Assembly (NCBI GenBank): GCA_937961295.1
Contig: CALGOK010000169.1
Coordinates: 1 to 13,263 of the forward strand
Source of the DNA: an uncultured Gemmatimonadota bacterium
GTDB lineage: Bacteria > Gemmatimonadota > Gemmatimonadetes > Gemmatimonadales > GWC2-71-9
Direction: 5' to 3'
DNA: 13,263 nt
Shown: positions 1 through 7,945 of the stretch, piece after piece
Numbering within the stretch: position 1 is the first letter of the stretch
Layout: each line of letters opens with the position of its first letter
Program-made: the position numbers and the translations under genes
Notes under the pieces: model-generated
Seen by the model: the letters and a program-made list of their open reading frames with translations, nothing else
Database searches by the model: none
Told to the model about the DNA's origin: nothing

Positions 1-1571
1 CGGCGCCAGCGGCGGAGTCGTTCGAGGCGCACCTCAAGGCCACCTGGCTCGACGAGGCGGCGCGCGGTGGTGCCGGCGACGCCGAGGGATGGTGGCGCGC
101 GGCGCTGGCGCAGGGCGGGGTGTTCGAGGCCGCGCCGACGGCCGCCCCGGCGCTCGCCGCCGGCGCGATGAGCGTCACGGCGACCGCCCCGGCGTTCGAC
201 GGCGACGGCGAGTTCACCTTCCTGCCGTATCCCTCGAGCCACTACCACGACGGGCGCGGCGCCAACAAGCCGTGGCTGCTGGAGAATCCCGACCCGGTCA
301 CCAAGGTGACCTGGCAGTCGTGGGTCGAGCTCGCGCCGGCCACCGCCAAGCGGGTCGACGTGCGCGAGGGCGAGATCGTCGAGGTGGTCTCGCCGCACGG
401 CAGCGTGCGGGCGCAGGTACTGGTGTACCCCGGCATCCGCGAGGACACCGTGGCGATGCCGATCGGCCTCGGCCACACCGCCTATGGCCGCTACGCGAAG
501 GATCGCGGCGTCAATCCGCTCGACCTCCTCGGCGCCGCCGACGGCCAGGGCTTCCTGCCGTACGTCGCGACCCGGGTGGCGCTGCGGAAGACCGGCGACT
601 ATCGCCAGGTGGCCAAGACCGAGGGGAACCCGCGCCAGCTCGGCCGCGGGATCATCGAGGCGATGCCGCTGGCGCATGCCGCCGCGGGGATGACGCCCGA
701 GGAGTCGTACAAGGCCGCCGGCCACCCGCCGCACCAGGTCAACACGCCGCGCGAGCTGGCGGCGCTGGAGGGCTGGGCCGCGGTGGTCGAGGAGCGCACC
801 AGGCTCGGTGACTACGCCCGTCCCGACCTCAACAAGTGGGGGATGGCGGTCGACCTGTCGCGCTGCACCGGCTGCTCGGCGTGCGTCACCGCGTGCTACG
901 CGGAGAACAACATCGCCACGGTGGGCGAGGACGAGGTGTTCAAGGGCCGCGAGATGAGCTGGATGCGCATCGAGCGGTACTGGGAGGGCGGCGAGCACGG
1001 CGAGCCGCTGGAGGCGCGCTTCGCGCCGATCCTCTGCCAGCACTGCGACAACGCGCCGTGTGAGCCGGTCTGCCCGGTGTACGCGGCCTACCACACGCCC
1101 GACGGCCTCAACGGCCAGGTGTACAACCGCTGCGTGGGGACCCGCTACTGCAGCAACAACTGCCCGTTCAAGGTCCGCTACTACAACTGGAAGCTGTACA
1201 ACGAGCACGCCTGGCCGGAGCCGCTCAACCTCCAGCTCAACCCCGAGGTGACGGTGCGGGCCCGCGGCGTGATGGAGAAGTGCACCTTCTGCATCCAGCG
1301 GATCCGCGGGGCCCAGCACGACGCCAAGCTCGAGGGGCGGCCGGTGCGCGACGGCGAGGCGGTGCCCGCCTGCGCCCAGGCCTGCCCGTCGCGGGCGCTC
1401 AAGTTCGGCGACGTCAATGACCCGGAGGCGGAGGTGCTCCGCTGGAAGGCGGATCCCCGGGGCTACACCATGCTGGAGCTCACCAACGTGAAGCCTGCGG
1501 TGACCTACCTGGCCAAGGTGCGGCACAAGGAGCCGGCCGCCCACGAACCCTCCGCCGGCGGAGGGCACTGA
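1..1571 (+). CDS. actB: Alternative complex III subunit B (ActB), C-terminal part: molybdopterin-fold tail plus Fe-S domain
   Basis: The gene is open from the left window edge (codons in the frame starting at base 3) and ends at TGA 1569-1571; its N-terminal part lies outside. The first ~200 residues look like the C-terminal dinucleotide-binding fold of molybdopterin oxidoreductases. In ActB this fold is known to bind no cofactor. The rest is a ferredoxin-like domain with four cysteine motifs: four Cys at 864-896 (CTGCSACVTAC), four at 1035-1073, three at 1131-1163 (CVGTRYC then NNC) and four at 1281-1385 (CTFC then CAQAC). In the third motif Thr replaces the second Cys, giving 15 Cys in all, which fits the three [4Fe-4S] and one [3Fe-4S] clusters known for this family. 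The protein faces the periplasm and relays electrons from menaquinol at ActC towards the haem subunits. It ends one base before actC and is the first visible gene of the operon. Confidence 0.95.
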   Translation, partial: APAAESFEAHLKATWLDEAARGGAGDAEGWWRAALAQGGVFEAAPTAAPALAAGAMSVTATAPAFDGDGEFTFLPYPSSHYHDGRGANKPWLLENPDPVTKVTWQSWVELAPATAKRVDVREGEIVEVVSPHGSVRAQVLVYPGIREDTVAMPIGLGHTAYGRYAKDRGVNPLDLLGAADGQGFLPYVATRVALRKTGDYRQVAKTEGNPRQLGRGIIEAMPLAHAAAGMTPEESYKAAGHPPHQVNTPRELAALEGWAAVVEERTRLGDYARPDLNKWGMAVDLSRCTGCSACVTACYAENNIATVGEDEVFKGREMSWMRIERYWEGGEHGEPLEARFAPILCQHCDNAPCEPVCPVYAAYHTPDGLNGQVYNRCVGTRYCSNNCPFKVRYYNWKLYNEHAWPEPLNLQLNPEVTVRARGVMEKCTFCIQRIRGAQHDAKLEGRPVRDGEAVPACAQACPSRALKFGDVNDPEAEVLRWKADPRGYTMLELTNVKPAVTYLAKVRHKEPAAHEPSAGGGH

Positions 1572-1572
1572 G

Positions 1573-2933
<1,361 letters not shown>

Positions 2934-2934
<1 letters not shown>

Positions 2935-3449
2935 TGGCGGCGGCGCGTGCGGTGCCCGGGGTCCTCGGGCAGTTCGTGCACATCGACGGCGCGTGCGACG
3001 CGATCCGCGAGCTCAAGCAGGGCGGCCATGCCGACCTCACGGTCTACTCGGCGGCGCCCAACCACGAGCTCGAGGAGGCGATCGGCGACCCGATCTCCCC
3101 GGTGCGCTGGTTCACCCTCACCGGCGGCCTGCTCGGCTGCGCCTCGGGATTCGCGCTGGCGCTCTGGATGTCGCGCGACTGGCCGTTGCTGGTGGGCGGC
3201 AAGTCGATCGCGACGATCCCGCCCTACGTGGTGATCGGCTTCGAGCTGACCATCCTCACGGCGTCGCTGCTCAGCGTCCTCGCCGTGATCCTGCTCTCGG
3301 CCCGCAAGTCGCTCAAGGGGCGGCCGTACCACCCCAAGTTCAGCGACGACCGGATCGGGATCTTCATCCCCTGCGGCGCCGGCCGCGCCGACCAGGTGCA
3401 GGCGCTCCTCGACCGGCACGGCTCGGTGGAGGTGTCGCGTGAGAGTTAG
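2934..3449 (+). CDS. actD: Alternative complex III subunit D (ActD, DUF3341 family)
   Basis: A 171-residue protein with a soluble N-terminal region, a two-helix membrane hairpin (about residues 60-79 and 98-122) and a short soluble tail. This matches the size and layout of ActD/DUF3341. The family has no cofactor; its role in complex III is structural, anchoring the peripheral subunits, and some authors suggest a part in proton transfer. The ATG overlaps the actC stop (TGATG), indicating translational coupling, because only a run of G residues lies upstream as a possible ribosome-binding site. The last 11 bases overlap the GTG start of actE. Identification rests on position between actC and actE together with the two-helix topology. 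Confidence 0.9.
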
Positions 3450-4017
3450 GCTCGCCCTCGCCGGCGCCCTGCTGCTCGGCAGCACCGGGTGCAACTTCTG
3501 GTACAACGAGGTGCCGTCGCCCGACGACCTGATGCATGCGGTCCCGTGGTTCGACCACATGATCCTGTCCAAGGCGGTGCACCCGTACCAGCGGAGCGAC
3601 ATCCCGCGGAACACGCCGGCCGGCATCGTGCCGCTCGGCGGCGCCGAGGCCGACTGGGGCACCGGCGACCCGACCGCGCGCCCCCGGCCGACCTACGGCT
3701 TCGACCAGGCCTACGCCAACGCGATGACCCGGCCGACCGACCTCCCGCCGGTGGCGCCGGGACGCGGCGCCGAGCTCTACCAGCGCTACTGCGCGGTCTG
3801 CCACGGCCCGACCGGCGCCGGCAACGGCACGGTCGCGATGGGTGCCCCGCCGCTGATCGGTGCGCGGACCGCCGGGCTCACCGACGGCTACCTCTACAGC
3901 TACATCCGCTACGGCGGCGCCATCATGCCGCTGTACGGCGACAAGATCACCACCCGCGAGGATCGCTGGGCGGTGGTCGATCACGTGCGGTCGCTGAATC
4001 CCGGGGGTCAGCCGTGA
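3439..4017 (+). CDS. actE: Alternative complex III subunit E (ActE), monohaem cytochrome c lipoprotein
   Basis: A 192-residue class I cytochrome c. The N-terminus has Arg residues, a short hydrophobic stretch and a lipobox-like LLLGSTGC with Cys18, so the mature protein is probably a lipid-anchored periplasmic subunit. A single haem site is visible: CAVCH at residues 118-122, with Met163 (GGAIMP) as the likely second axial ligand. In alternative complex III, ActE takes electrons from the ActB/ActA side and is a candidate exit point to soluble carriers. The GTG start at 3439 is supported by GGAGG (3428-3432) six bases upstream and gives an 11-base overlap with actD. Its stop overlaps the actF GTG in GTGA. 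The family lipobox normally has Leu/Val/Ile at position -3; Ser here is a mild deviation. Confidence 0.93.
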   Translation: MRVRLALAGALLLGSTGCNFWYNEVPSPDDLMHAVPWFDHMILSKAVHPYQRSDIPRNTPAGIVPLGGAEADWGTGDPTARPRPTYGFDQAYANAMTRPTDLPPVAPGRGAELYQRYCAVCHGPTGAGNGTVAMGAPPLIGARTAGLTDGYLYSYIRYGGAIMPLYGDKITTREDRWAVVDHVRSLNPGGQP

Positions 4018-5288
4018 GCCATTTCGACGTCGCCGCGGTTCGCGCGCGGCTCGCCGAGAAGAGCATCGCCGGCAACTACGGCATCTTCGTGCCGATCGGC
4101 GCGGTGCTCGGCGGCCTCGGCCTGGTGCTGTTCGTCCTCGCCCTGATGGGCGACGGCTCGCACCGCGCCTGGCAGATGTTCCATGTGAACTGGCTGTTCT
4201 GGACCGCGCTGACCGCCGGCTCGATCGCGATCACGGCGGTCTACAAGATCGCCAACTCCAAGTGGAGCGGCGTGATCCTGCGGTTCTCGCAGGCGGTCTC
4301 GGCGATGATCCCGGTGTCGCTGCTCGGCCTGGTGGTGGTCCTCACCGTGGGCTACCACGACATCTGGGGCCACATGGCCGAGGAGCTCCACACCCTGGCG
4401 CACGGCAAGGCGCTCTGGCTGTCGCGCCCCTGGATGTCGGTGCGCCTGGCGGTGGGCCTCGTGGCGATGTTCGCCGTGGGCATCGCGCTGATCCGCTGCG
4501 ACCTCCTCCCCGACCTCGCCGCGGTCCGCGACAAGGTCACCGGGGCGCGGAAGGCGCGCTACGACCGGATGCTGCAGGGGTTCGACGCCGAGAAGACGCT
4601 GGCGCGGACCTACCGGCTGGCGCCGGTCTACGCGGTGACCTACGCGCTGGTCATGACCATCATCGCCTTCGACGCGATCATGGCGCTGCAGCCGCACTGG
4701 TTCAGCAACCTGTTCGGCGGCTGGTTCTTCATGGCGTCGTTCCTCGGCGGCCACACCCTGCTCGCCCTGCTGATGCTCTTCGGCGTCCGCGCGCTGGGGA
4801 TCGCCGAGTACGTCTCCCCACGCCAGCAGCACGACCTGGGCAAGATGGTGTTCGGCTTCACCGTGTTCTGGACCTACCTGATGTGGGCCCAGTTCCTGGT
4901 GATCTGGTACGGCAACATGCCCGAGGAGACCGGCTTCGTCCTGTCGCGGCTGTGGGGGCCGTGGCGCCCGATCGGCTGCAACAGCGTATCCACACACGTA
5001 ATCTCTTCGTTCGCGGTGCTGATCTCGGGCGGTGCCACGAAGACCTGGCTGACCCTCGGGCTGTTCACCGCGATTTCGCTCGCGGCGCTGTTCCTCGAGC
5101 GGTACTTCCTGGTGATCCCGACGATCACCGCCGAGGCGGGCCCGGTGGTCGGGCTGCCGGAGGTGGGGCCGACGCTGCTGTTCGCGGGGCTCTTCTTCCT
5201 GAGCTACGCCTGGTTCGCGCGGACCTACCCGATGGTCTCGCCGCGGCTGGCGGGTATCACGCTGGAGCGCGAGGCGGGGCATCACTGA
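4014..5288 (+). CDS. actF: Alternative complex III subunit F (ActF), NrfD-like membrane protein
   Basis: A 424-residue polytopic protein, the second NrfD-like subunit of alternative complex III, homologous to ActC. In the known structures it pairs with ActC and holds a proposed proton path rather than the quinol site. Conserved-looking family segments include LFWTALTAGS (residues 62-71), FMASFLGGHT (239-248) and WAQFLVIWYGNMPEE (291-305). The open frame extends further upstream through actE, but GTG 4014 is the right start: it overlaps the actE stop in GTGA, and homology begins there. Residues about 321-333, after GPWRPI, are oddly polar for a segment that is a membrane helix in relatives. 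They use codons (GTA, ACA, TCT) rare in the neighbouring genes. The frame stays open and downstream similarity resumes, so this is divergence or a local sequence problem, not a clear frameshift. It is the last gene of the operon. Confidence 0.92.
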   Translation: MSHFDVAAVRARLAEKSIAGNYGIFVPIGAVLGGLGLVLFVLALMGDGSHRAWQMFHVNWLFWTALTAGSIAITAVYKIANSKWSGVILRFSQAVSAMIPVSLLGLVVVLTVGYHDIWGHMAEELHTLAHGKALWLSRPWMSVRLAVGLVAMFAVGIALIRCDLLPDLAAVRDKVTGARKARYDRMLQGFDAEKTLARTYRLAPVYAVTYALVMTIIAFDAIMALQPHWFSNLFGGWFFMASFLGGHTLLALLMLFGVRALGIAEYVSPRQQHDLGKMVFGFTVFWTYLMWAQFLVIWYGNMPEETGFVLSRLWGPWRPIGCNSVSTHVISSFAVLISGGATKTWLTLGLFTAISLAALFLERYFLVIPTITAEAGPVVGLPEVGPTLLFAGLFFLSYAWFARTYPMVSPRLAGITLEREAGHH

Positions 5289-5330
5289 GTCGTTGGTCGT
5301 TAGCCGTTGGTCGTTAGTCGTTAGTCGTTA
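5289..5330 (+). repeat. Tandem heptamer array GTCGTT(A/G), left arm
   Basis: Six contiguous 7-base units run in perfect register from the first base after the actF stop codon to the hairpin base: GTCGTTG, GTCGTTA, GCCGTTG, then three GTCGTTA. The mirror-image array lies at 5383-5417. Together they form an imperfect inverted repeat around the terminator-like hairpin. Short tandem heptamers of this kind occur in intergenic DNA of several bacterial groups; their function is not established. Confidence 0.9.
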
Positions 5331-5375
5331 GTGTGCGAAGGCCGGCCTCCCAAGTGGAGACCGGCCTTCGCGCAC
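5331..5375. terminator. Strong hairpin, candidate bidirectional terminator between convergent genes
   Basis: The left arm 5331-5350 pairs with the right arm 5356-5375 around a 5-base loop (CAAGT). The stem has 20 positions and is GC-rich. On a + strand transcript it contains one C·A mismatch (5346/5360) and one U·G wobble (5334/5372). On a - strand transcript the same positions read G·U and A·C. It lies midway between the actF stop (5288) and the anti-sigma stop (5418) and could end transcription from both sides. No U-tract follows on either strand, so classic intrinsic termination is not proven. An mRNA 3'-end stabiliser is the alternative. Confidence 0.75.
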
Positions 5376-5382
5376 ATACCGC

Positions 5383-5417
5383 CAATGACCAACGGCTAAC
5401 GACCAACGACCAACGAC
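5383..5417 (-). repeat. Tandem heptamer array GTCGTT(A/G), right arm
   Basis: Read on the - strand, five contiguous 7-base units begin immediately after the anti-sigma stop codon: GTCGTTG twice, GTCGTTA, GCCGTTG and GTCATTG. The variant unit GCCGTTG follows a GTCGTTA unit in both arrays, so the arms resemble copies of one another. A 7-base spacer (5376-5382) separates the array from the hairpin. Confidence 0.88.
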
Positions 5418-6374
5418 TCAGTCCAGCTTCAACCTCGCCGCCGCCAGCGCCTCGACCGAGTCGATCGGGAGGTAGGCCGCCACGGTGACCATCCGCACCG
5501 TGCGGACCGGGGCGTCATCGGTGCCGATGTAGTCGGGCCGGGCGCGGCGCGGGAGCGAGCGCGACAGGCCGCTCGCCTCGAGCAGCTGGTACACCGGCCC
5601 GAGCTCCTCGACGGCCCCTTCGACCACCCAGACGGCGCGGCCGTCGGGCAGCAGCTGGCGCACCATCGCGGTGGGGCGGGCGCCGCGGCTGCTGGTCTGC
5701 AGCCGAACCGTGTTGACGGGGATGCCATCGAGATGGGCGATCGCTCCCGCCGCCGCGTCGCGGGCGGCCTGGAACGAGGCCGTCTCCCACGCCTCGCCGC
5801 CGCCCGACGGGGCCACGTCGACCATCGGGTCCACCACGCGGAGGCGACGGGTGTTGCCGTTGCCGGTCACCTGGCGCACCGGCATCACCCGCGGGGCGAC
5901 GGCGGCGCGCGAGGCGAGCGTGAGAGTGCGCGAGCTGGAGGCGCGACGCGGCGTCGCGGCCGTCGAGTCGGTGGCGGCGGTGATCGGAGCGACCACGCGG
6001 GCCAGGATCGCTGGTGCCACGAAGGCGGAGGCGGTCGCCAGCACGGGTCGATCGCCCTCGCCGGGCGTCCCTCCCGTGCCTGCCATGCTCCAGCTGGCGC
6101 CGACCACCACGGCCGCCGCCGCTGCCGCGGCCAGCGGTCCGCAGCGGAGGCGGCGGCGAGTCCGGATGGCCGGGAGCGGGGCGCCGCGGATCGTCCGCGG
6201 GACGGCGAGGGCGAGCAGGTCGGTGCTCCGCTGGCGCAGCACGCGCACTTCGCCCTCCAGCGCGCGACAGATCAGGCACGCCAGCAGGTGCTCGGCGATC
6301 TCGGCGCGCTGGGCTGGCGACAGCTGCGCGTCGAGATACGCGTGCAGTTCCTCCTCAGGAATATGCGGCCGCAC
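5418..6374 (-). CDS. Zinc-finger membrane anti-sigma factor
   Basis: About 318 residues. The N-terminal cytoplasmic segment has the anti-sigma zinc-finger signature His29-x3-Cys33-x2-Cys36 (in EHLLACLIC) with His11 as a possible fourth ligand. A single hydrophobic segment follows at residues ~78-98, then a ~220-residue C-terminal region that should lie in the periplasm and probably senses the signal or is cut by proteases. It is the likely partner of the sigma factor encoded just upstream, which it would hold inactive at the membrane. The GTG start at 6374 is preferred because GAGGAG lies four bases upstream and the zinc-finger region starts there; it overlaps the end of the sigma gene by 20 bases. 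GTG 6398 is an alternative. I do not recognise the periplasmic domain as a named family. The stop abuts the heptamer array. Confidence 0.85.
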   Translation of the reverse strand: MRPHIPEEELHAYLDAQLSPAQRAEIAEHLLACLICRALEGEVRVLRQRSTDLLALAVPRTIRGAPLPAIRTRRRLRCGPLAAAAAAAVVVGASWSMAGTGGTPGEGDRPVLATASAFVAPAILARVVAPITAATDSTAATPRRASSSRTLTLASRAAVAPRVMPVRQVTGNGNTRRLRVVDPMVDVAPSGGGEAWETASFQAARDAAAGAIAHLDGIPVNTVRLQTSSRGARPTAMVRQLLPDGRAVWVVEGAVEELGPVYQLLEASGLSRSLPRRARPDYIGTDDAPVRTVRMVTVAAYLPIDSVEALAAARLKLD

Positions 6375-6891
6375 TCGGCTCCTCGTCCCGATGCTCACGC
6401 TGCTGCTCCATCGTGTCGTGCGCGGCGACCAGGCGCTTGCGCGCCCGCGCCAGGGTGGTGCCCACGGCACCGACTGCCAGGCCGGTCTGCTCGGCGATCT
6501 CGGGGTAGGACAACCCCGCGTCCCAGAGCAGCAGGACCTCGCGGTCCCGCGGGGTGAGCGTTGCCAGGGCGCGCTTCACTTCGGCCTCGCGCTCCTCCTG
6601 CTCGAGCTCGTCCTGCACGTCGCTCAGCGGCGTCGGCGAGGCGATCGGCTCGTGCTTCAGGAGCGTCAGGTGCTTGCGGCGACGAATCGCCGAACGGGCC
6701 TCGTCCCTGGCGATGTTGGCCGCCACGGCAAAGACCCACGAGCGAGGCTTCTCCGGCTGGTGGTGAAGCGCCCGCATGAAGACTTCCTGGGCAAGGTCCT
6801 CCGCCCGGTCGGCGTCCCACACCTTCCGGTACAGGAAACGCACCACCGCGTCGTAGGTGGTCCGGTAGAGGTCCTCAAGGTCAAACGCCAT
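6355..6891 (-). CDS. ECF-type RNA polymerase sigma factor (sigma-70 family)
   Basis: A 178-residue sigma factor with only regions 2 and 4. Region 2 spans about residues 8-75 and includes AEDLAQEVFMRAL and the promoter-melting stretch ending RSWVFAVAANIARDEAR. Region 4 spans about 105-155, with LTPRDREVLLLW and the helix-turn-helix around YPEIAEQTGLAVGAVGTTLA. An acidic linker joins them. The ATG at 6891 has GGAGGG just upstream (6896-6901 on the - strand); the longer upstream frame lacks similarity. The gene overlaps the anti-sigma gene, as is usual for ECF pairs, and probably controls its own operon. The signal and regulon cannot be read from the sequence. Confidence 0.93.
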   Translation of the reverse strand: MAFDLEDLYRTTYDAVVRFLYRKVWDADRAEDLAQEVFMRALHHQPEKPRSWVFAVAANIARDEARSAIRRRKHLTLLKHEPIASPTPLSDVQDELEQEEREAEVKRALATLTPRDREVLLLWDAGLSYPEIAEQTGLAVGAVGTTLARARKRLVAAHDTMEQQREHRDEEPSAAAYS

Positions 6892-6909
6892 CTGCCCTCC
6901 GAGGCAGGG

Positions 6910-6931
6910 GTGCGTCGGTCTGGAGACGCAC
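6910..6931. other. Perfect 7-bp inverted repeat ahead of the sigma gene
   Basis: GTGCGTC (6910-6916) and GACGCAC (6925-6931) are perfect inverse complements with an 8-base loop. They lie between the cysteine-cluster gene stop and the sigma factor start, about 20 bases from the start codon. The repeat could be a 5'-UTR hairpin or an operator. It is short enough to be chance in DNA of this composition. Confidence 0.35.
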
Positions 6932-6981
6932 GGGCCGGGCCGGGTCGCACACAGGCCCATAACTCCCTGCCATGCAACGAG

Positions 6982-7758
6982 TTACAGCGGCACTCGGGGG
7001 TTACTGAAGGCGCACCCCGGGTGCAGCCCTGTCCTCTTTTTTGGCCACTCTGAACACAGCGTGGGCTTGGCTGGCCGGCCATCGGACCGTTTCCGGCCGT
7101 GCAGCCCGCAGTGGAGCCCGTCTTCGAGGAGGAAGCCGCAGGCCGAGAGGATCTCGACGTTGAGCACCTCGGCGTCCTCCTCCTCGCGTTCGACCTTGCA
7201 GAGGTAGGGCGCCTTCCGGTGGCGCAGCAGCTCCTCGAGGAGCTCCTGTCGCTCGGTACACCGGATCTCGACCTGGAGGTCCCGGCAGCAGGCCGCGCCC
7301 CGGGCGTTGTCGGAGGTGCGGCAAGGGGCCGAGGCGCACGGGTTGGCGTCGGGGACCACCGGGTGGACCGGGAGGGCACGCCGGCGGCGGGGTTCGGGGG
7401 CCACCGGCAGGGTCCGGGTGACCAGGCGGCGCCGCTCGATGATCCGGAACCGGTCGCCCCCGAGCCGACGCGGCTGCTCGACCCGGTCGGGGGCGGTCAC
7501 CTCGCCGCGGAAGCCATGAGCCCGGCACCGCACGGAGCCGTTGCGCTGCTCATGCAGGTGCCGACAGGGGACGTGCACCCGCGCCTCGGTCCAGAGTTCA
7601 TCGTCCTCCACCCAGAGCCGTCCGAACTCGATCCGTTCGACATGACCGAAGAGCCAGGTGCCGTCGTGGTCCTCCTGGCCCTCCAGCACGGCCACACGCA
7701 TCACGACGTCGAGGGCACGGCACTGGCGGCCGAGCCGGCGGCAAGCGGGAGGGGTCAT
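6982..7758 (-). CDS. Cysteine-cluster protein, probably metal-binding (YkgJ-like), function unknown
   Basis: A 258-residue soluble protein with 14 cysteines and no signal peptide or membrane segment. The C-terminal half resembles zinc/iron-chelating YkgJ-type cysteine clusters: NPCASAPC (Cys141, Cys146), AACC (Cys157, Cys158), then Cys167, 187, 207, 217, 235 and 249, with the segment GLHGRKRSDGRPAKP before a final CSEWP. The N-terminal half has its own set (Cys6, Cys13, Cys65, Cys78, in CRRLGRQC, VPCRHL and RCRAHG) and may be a second metal site. The ATG at 7758 has GGAG four bases upstream; the longer frame continues antisense to the cupredoxin gene and is not credible. It lies 90 bases upstream of the sigma gene on the same strand, so it may share that operon. 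A metal or redox role in the sigma circuit is inference only. Confidence 0.78.
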   Translation of the reverse strand: MTPPACRRLGRQCRALDVVMRVAVLEGQEDHDGTWLFGHVERIEFGRLWVEDDELWTEARVHVPCRHLHEQRNGSVRCRAHGFRGEVTAPDRVEQPRRLGGDRFRIIERRRLVTRTLPVAPEPRRRRALPVHPVVPDANPCASAPCRTSDNARGAACCRDLQVEIRCTERQELLEELLRHRKAPYLCKVEREEEDAEVLNVEILSACGFLLEDGLHCGLHGRKRSDGRPAKPTLCSEWPKKRTGLHPGCAFSNPRVPL

Positions 7759-7945
7759 GGTGCTCCGAGCGGGGCAGTGCGGGGTGAAGCCATGCGGGAA
7801 GGTAAGGCATCCGGCATCTTCCGGATACCGAGCCGCGCACGGCTCCACTACGTGCGCTGCCACGCCGGTCGCTCCCTCGCGTCGCGTGGCGCGCCGCGTC
7901 TGGCGGACCGCACCCGCGACGATCGACTCCGGAGAGCGTGACGTG
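7759..7945. promoter_or_regulatory. Divergent intergenic region with two adjacent inverted repeats
   Basis: This 187-base spacer separates the divergent cysteine-cluster and cupredoxin genes and must hold both promoters. It contains an inverted repeat at 7806-7829 (arms GGCATCCGG and CCGGATACC, 8 of 9 pairs, 6-base centre). Immediately beside it is a small hairpin at 7831-7844 (AGCCG and CGGCT, 4-base loop). The first has the size and symmetry of a dimeric repressor operator. I see no convincing -35/-10 pair on either strand. Confidence 0.4.

Noticed and set aside
4986..4994. DnaA-box-like 9-mer (one mismatch to TTATCCACA) inside actF
   Set aside because: A single copy within a coding region, with no AT-rich element, dnaA or dnaN nearby; not evidence of an origin.
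5671..7053. 460-codon open frame on the + strand across the sigma and anti-sigma genes
   Set aside because: The opposite strand holds both sigma regions and the zinc finger with good ribosome-binding sites. This frame has a low-complexity composition and no motif.
7099..7941. 280-codon open frame on the + strand across the cysteine-cluster gene
   Set aside because: The - strand frame has an ordered cysteine pattern and a ribosome-binding site; the + frame has neither, and its Glu/Leu-rich look is the complement of that gene.
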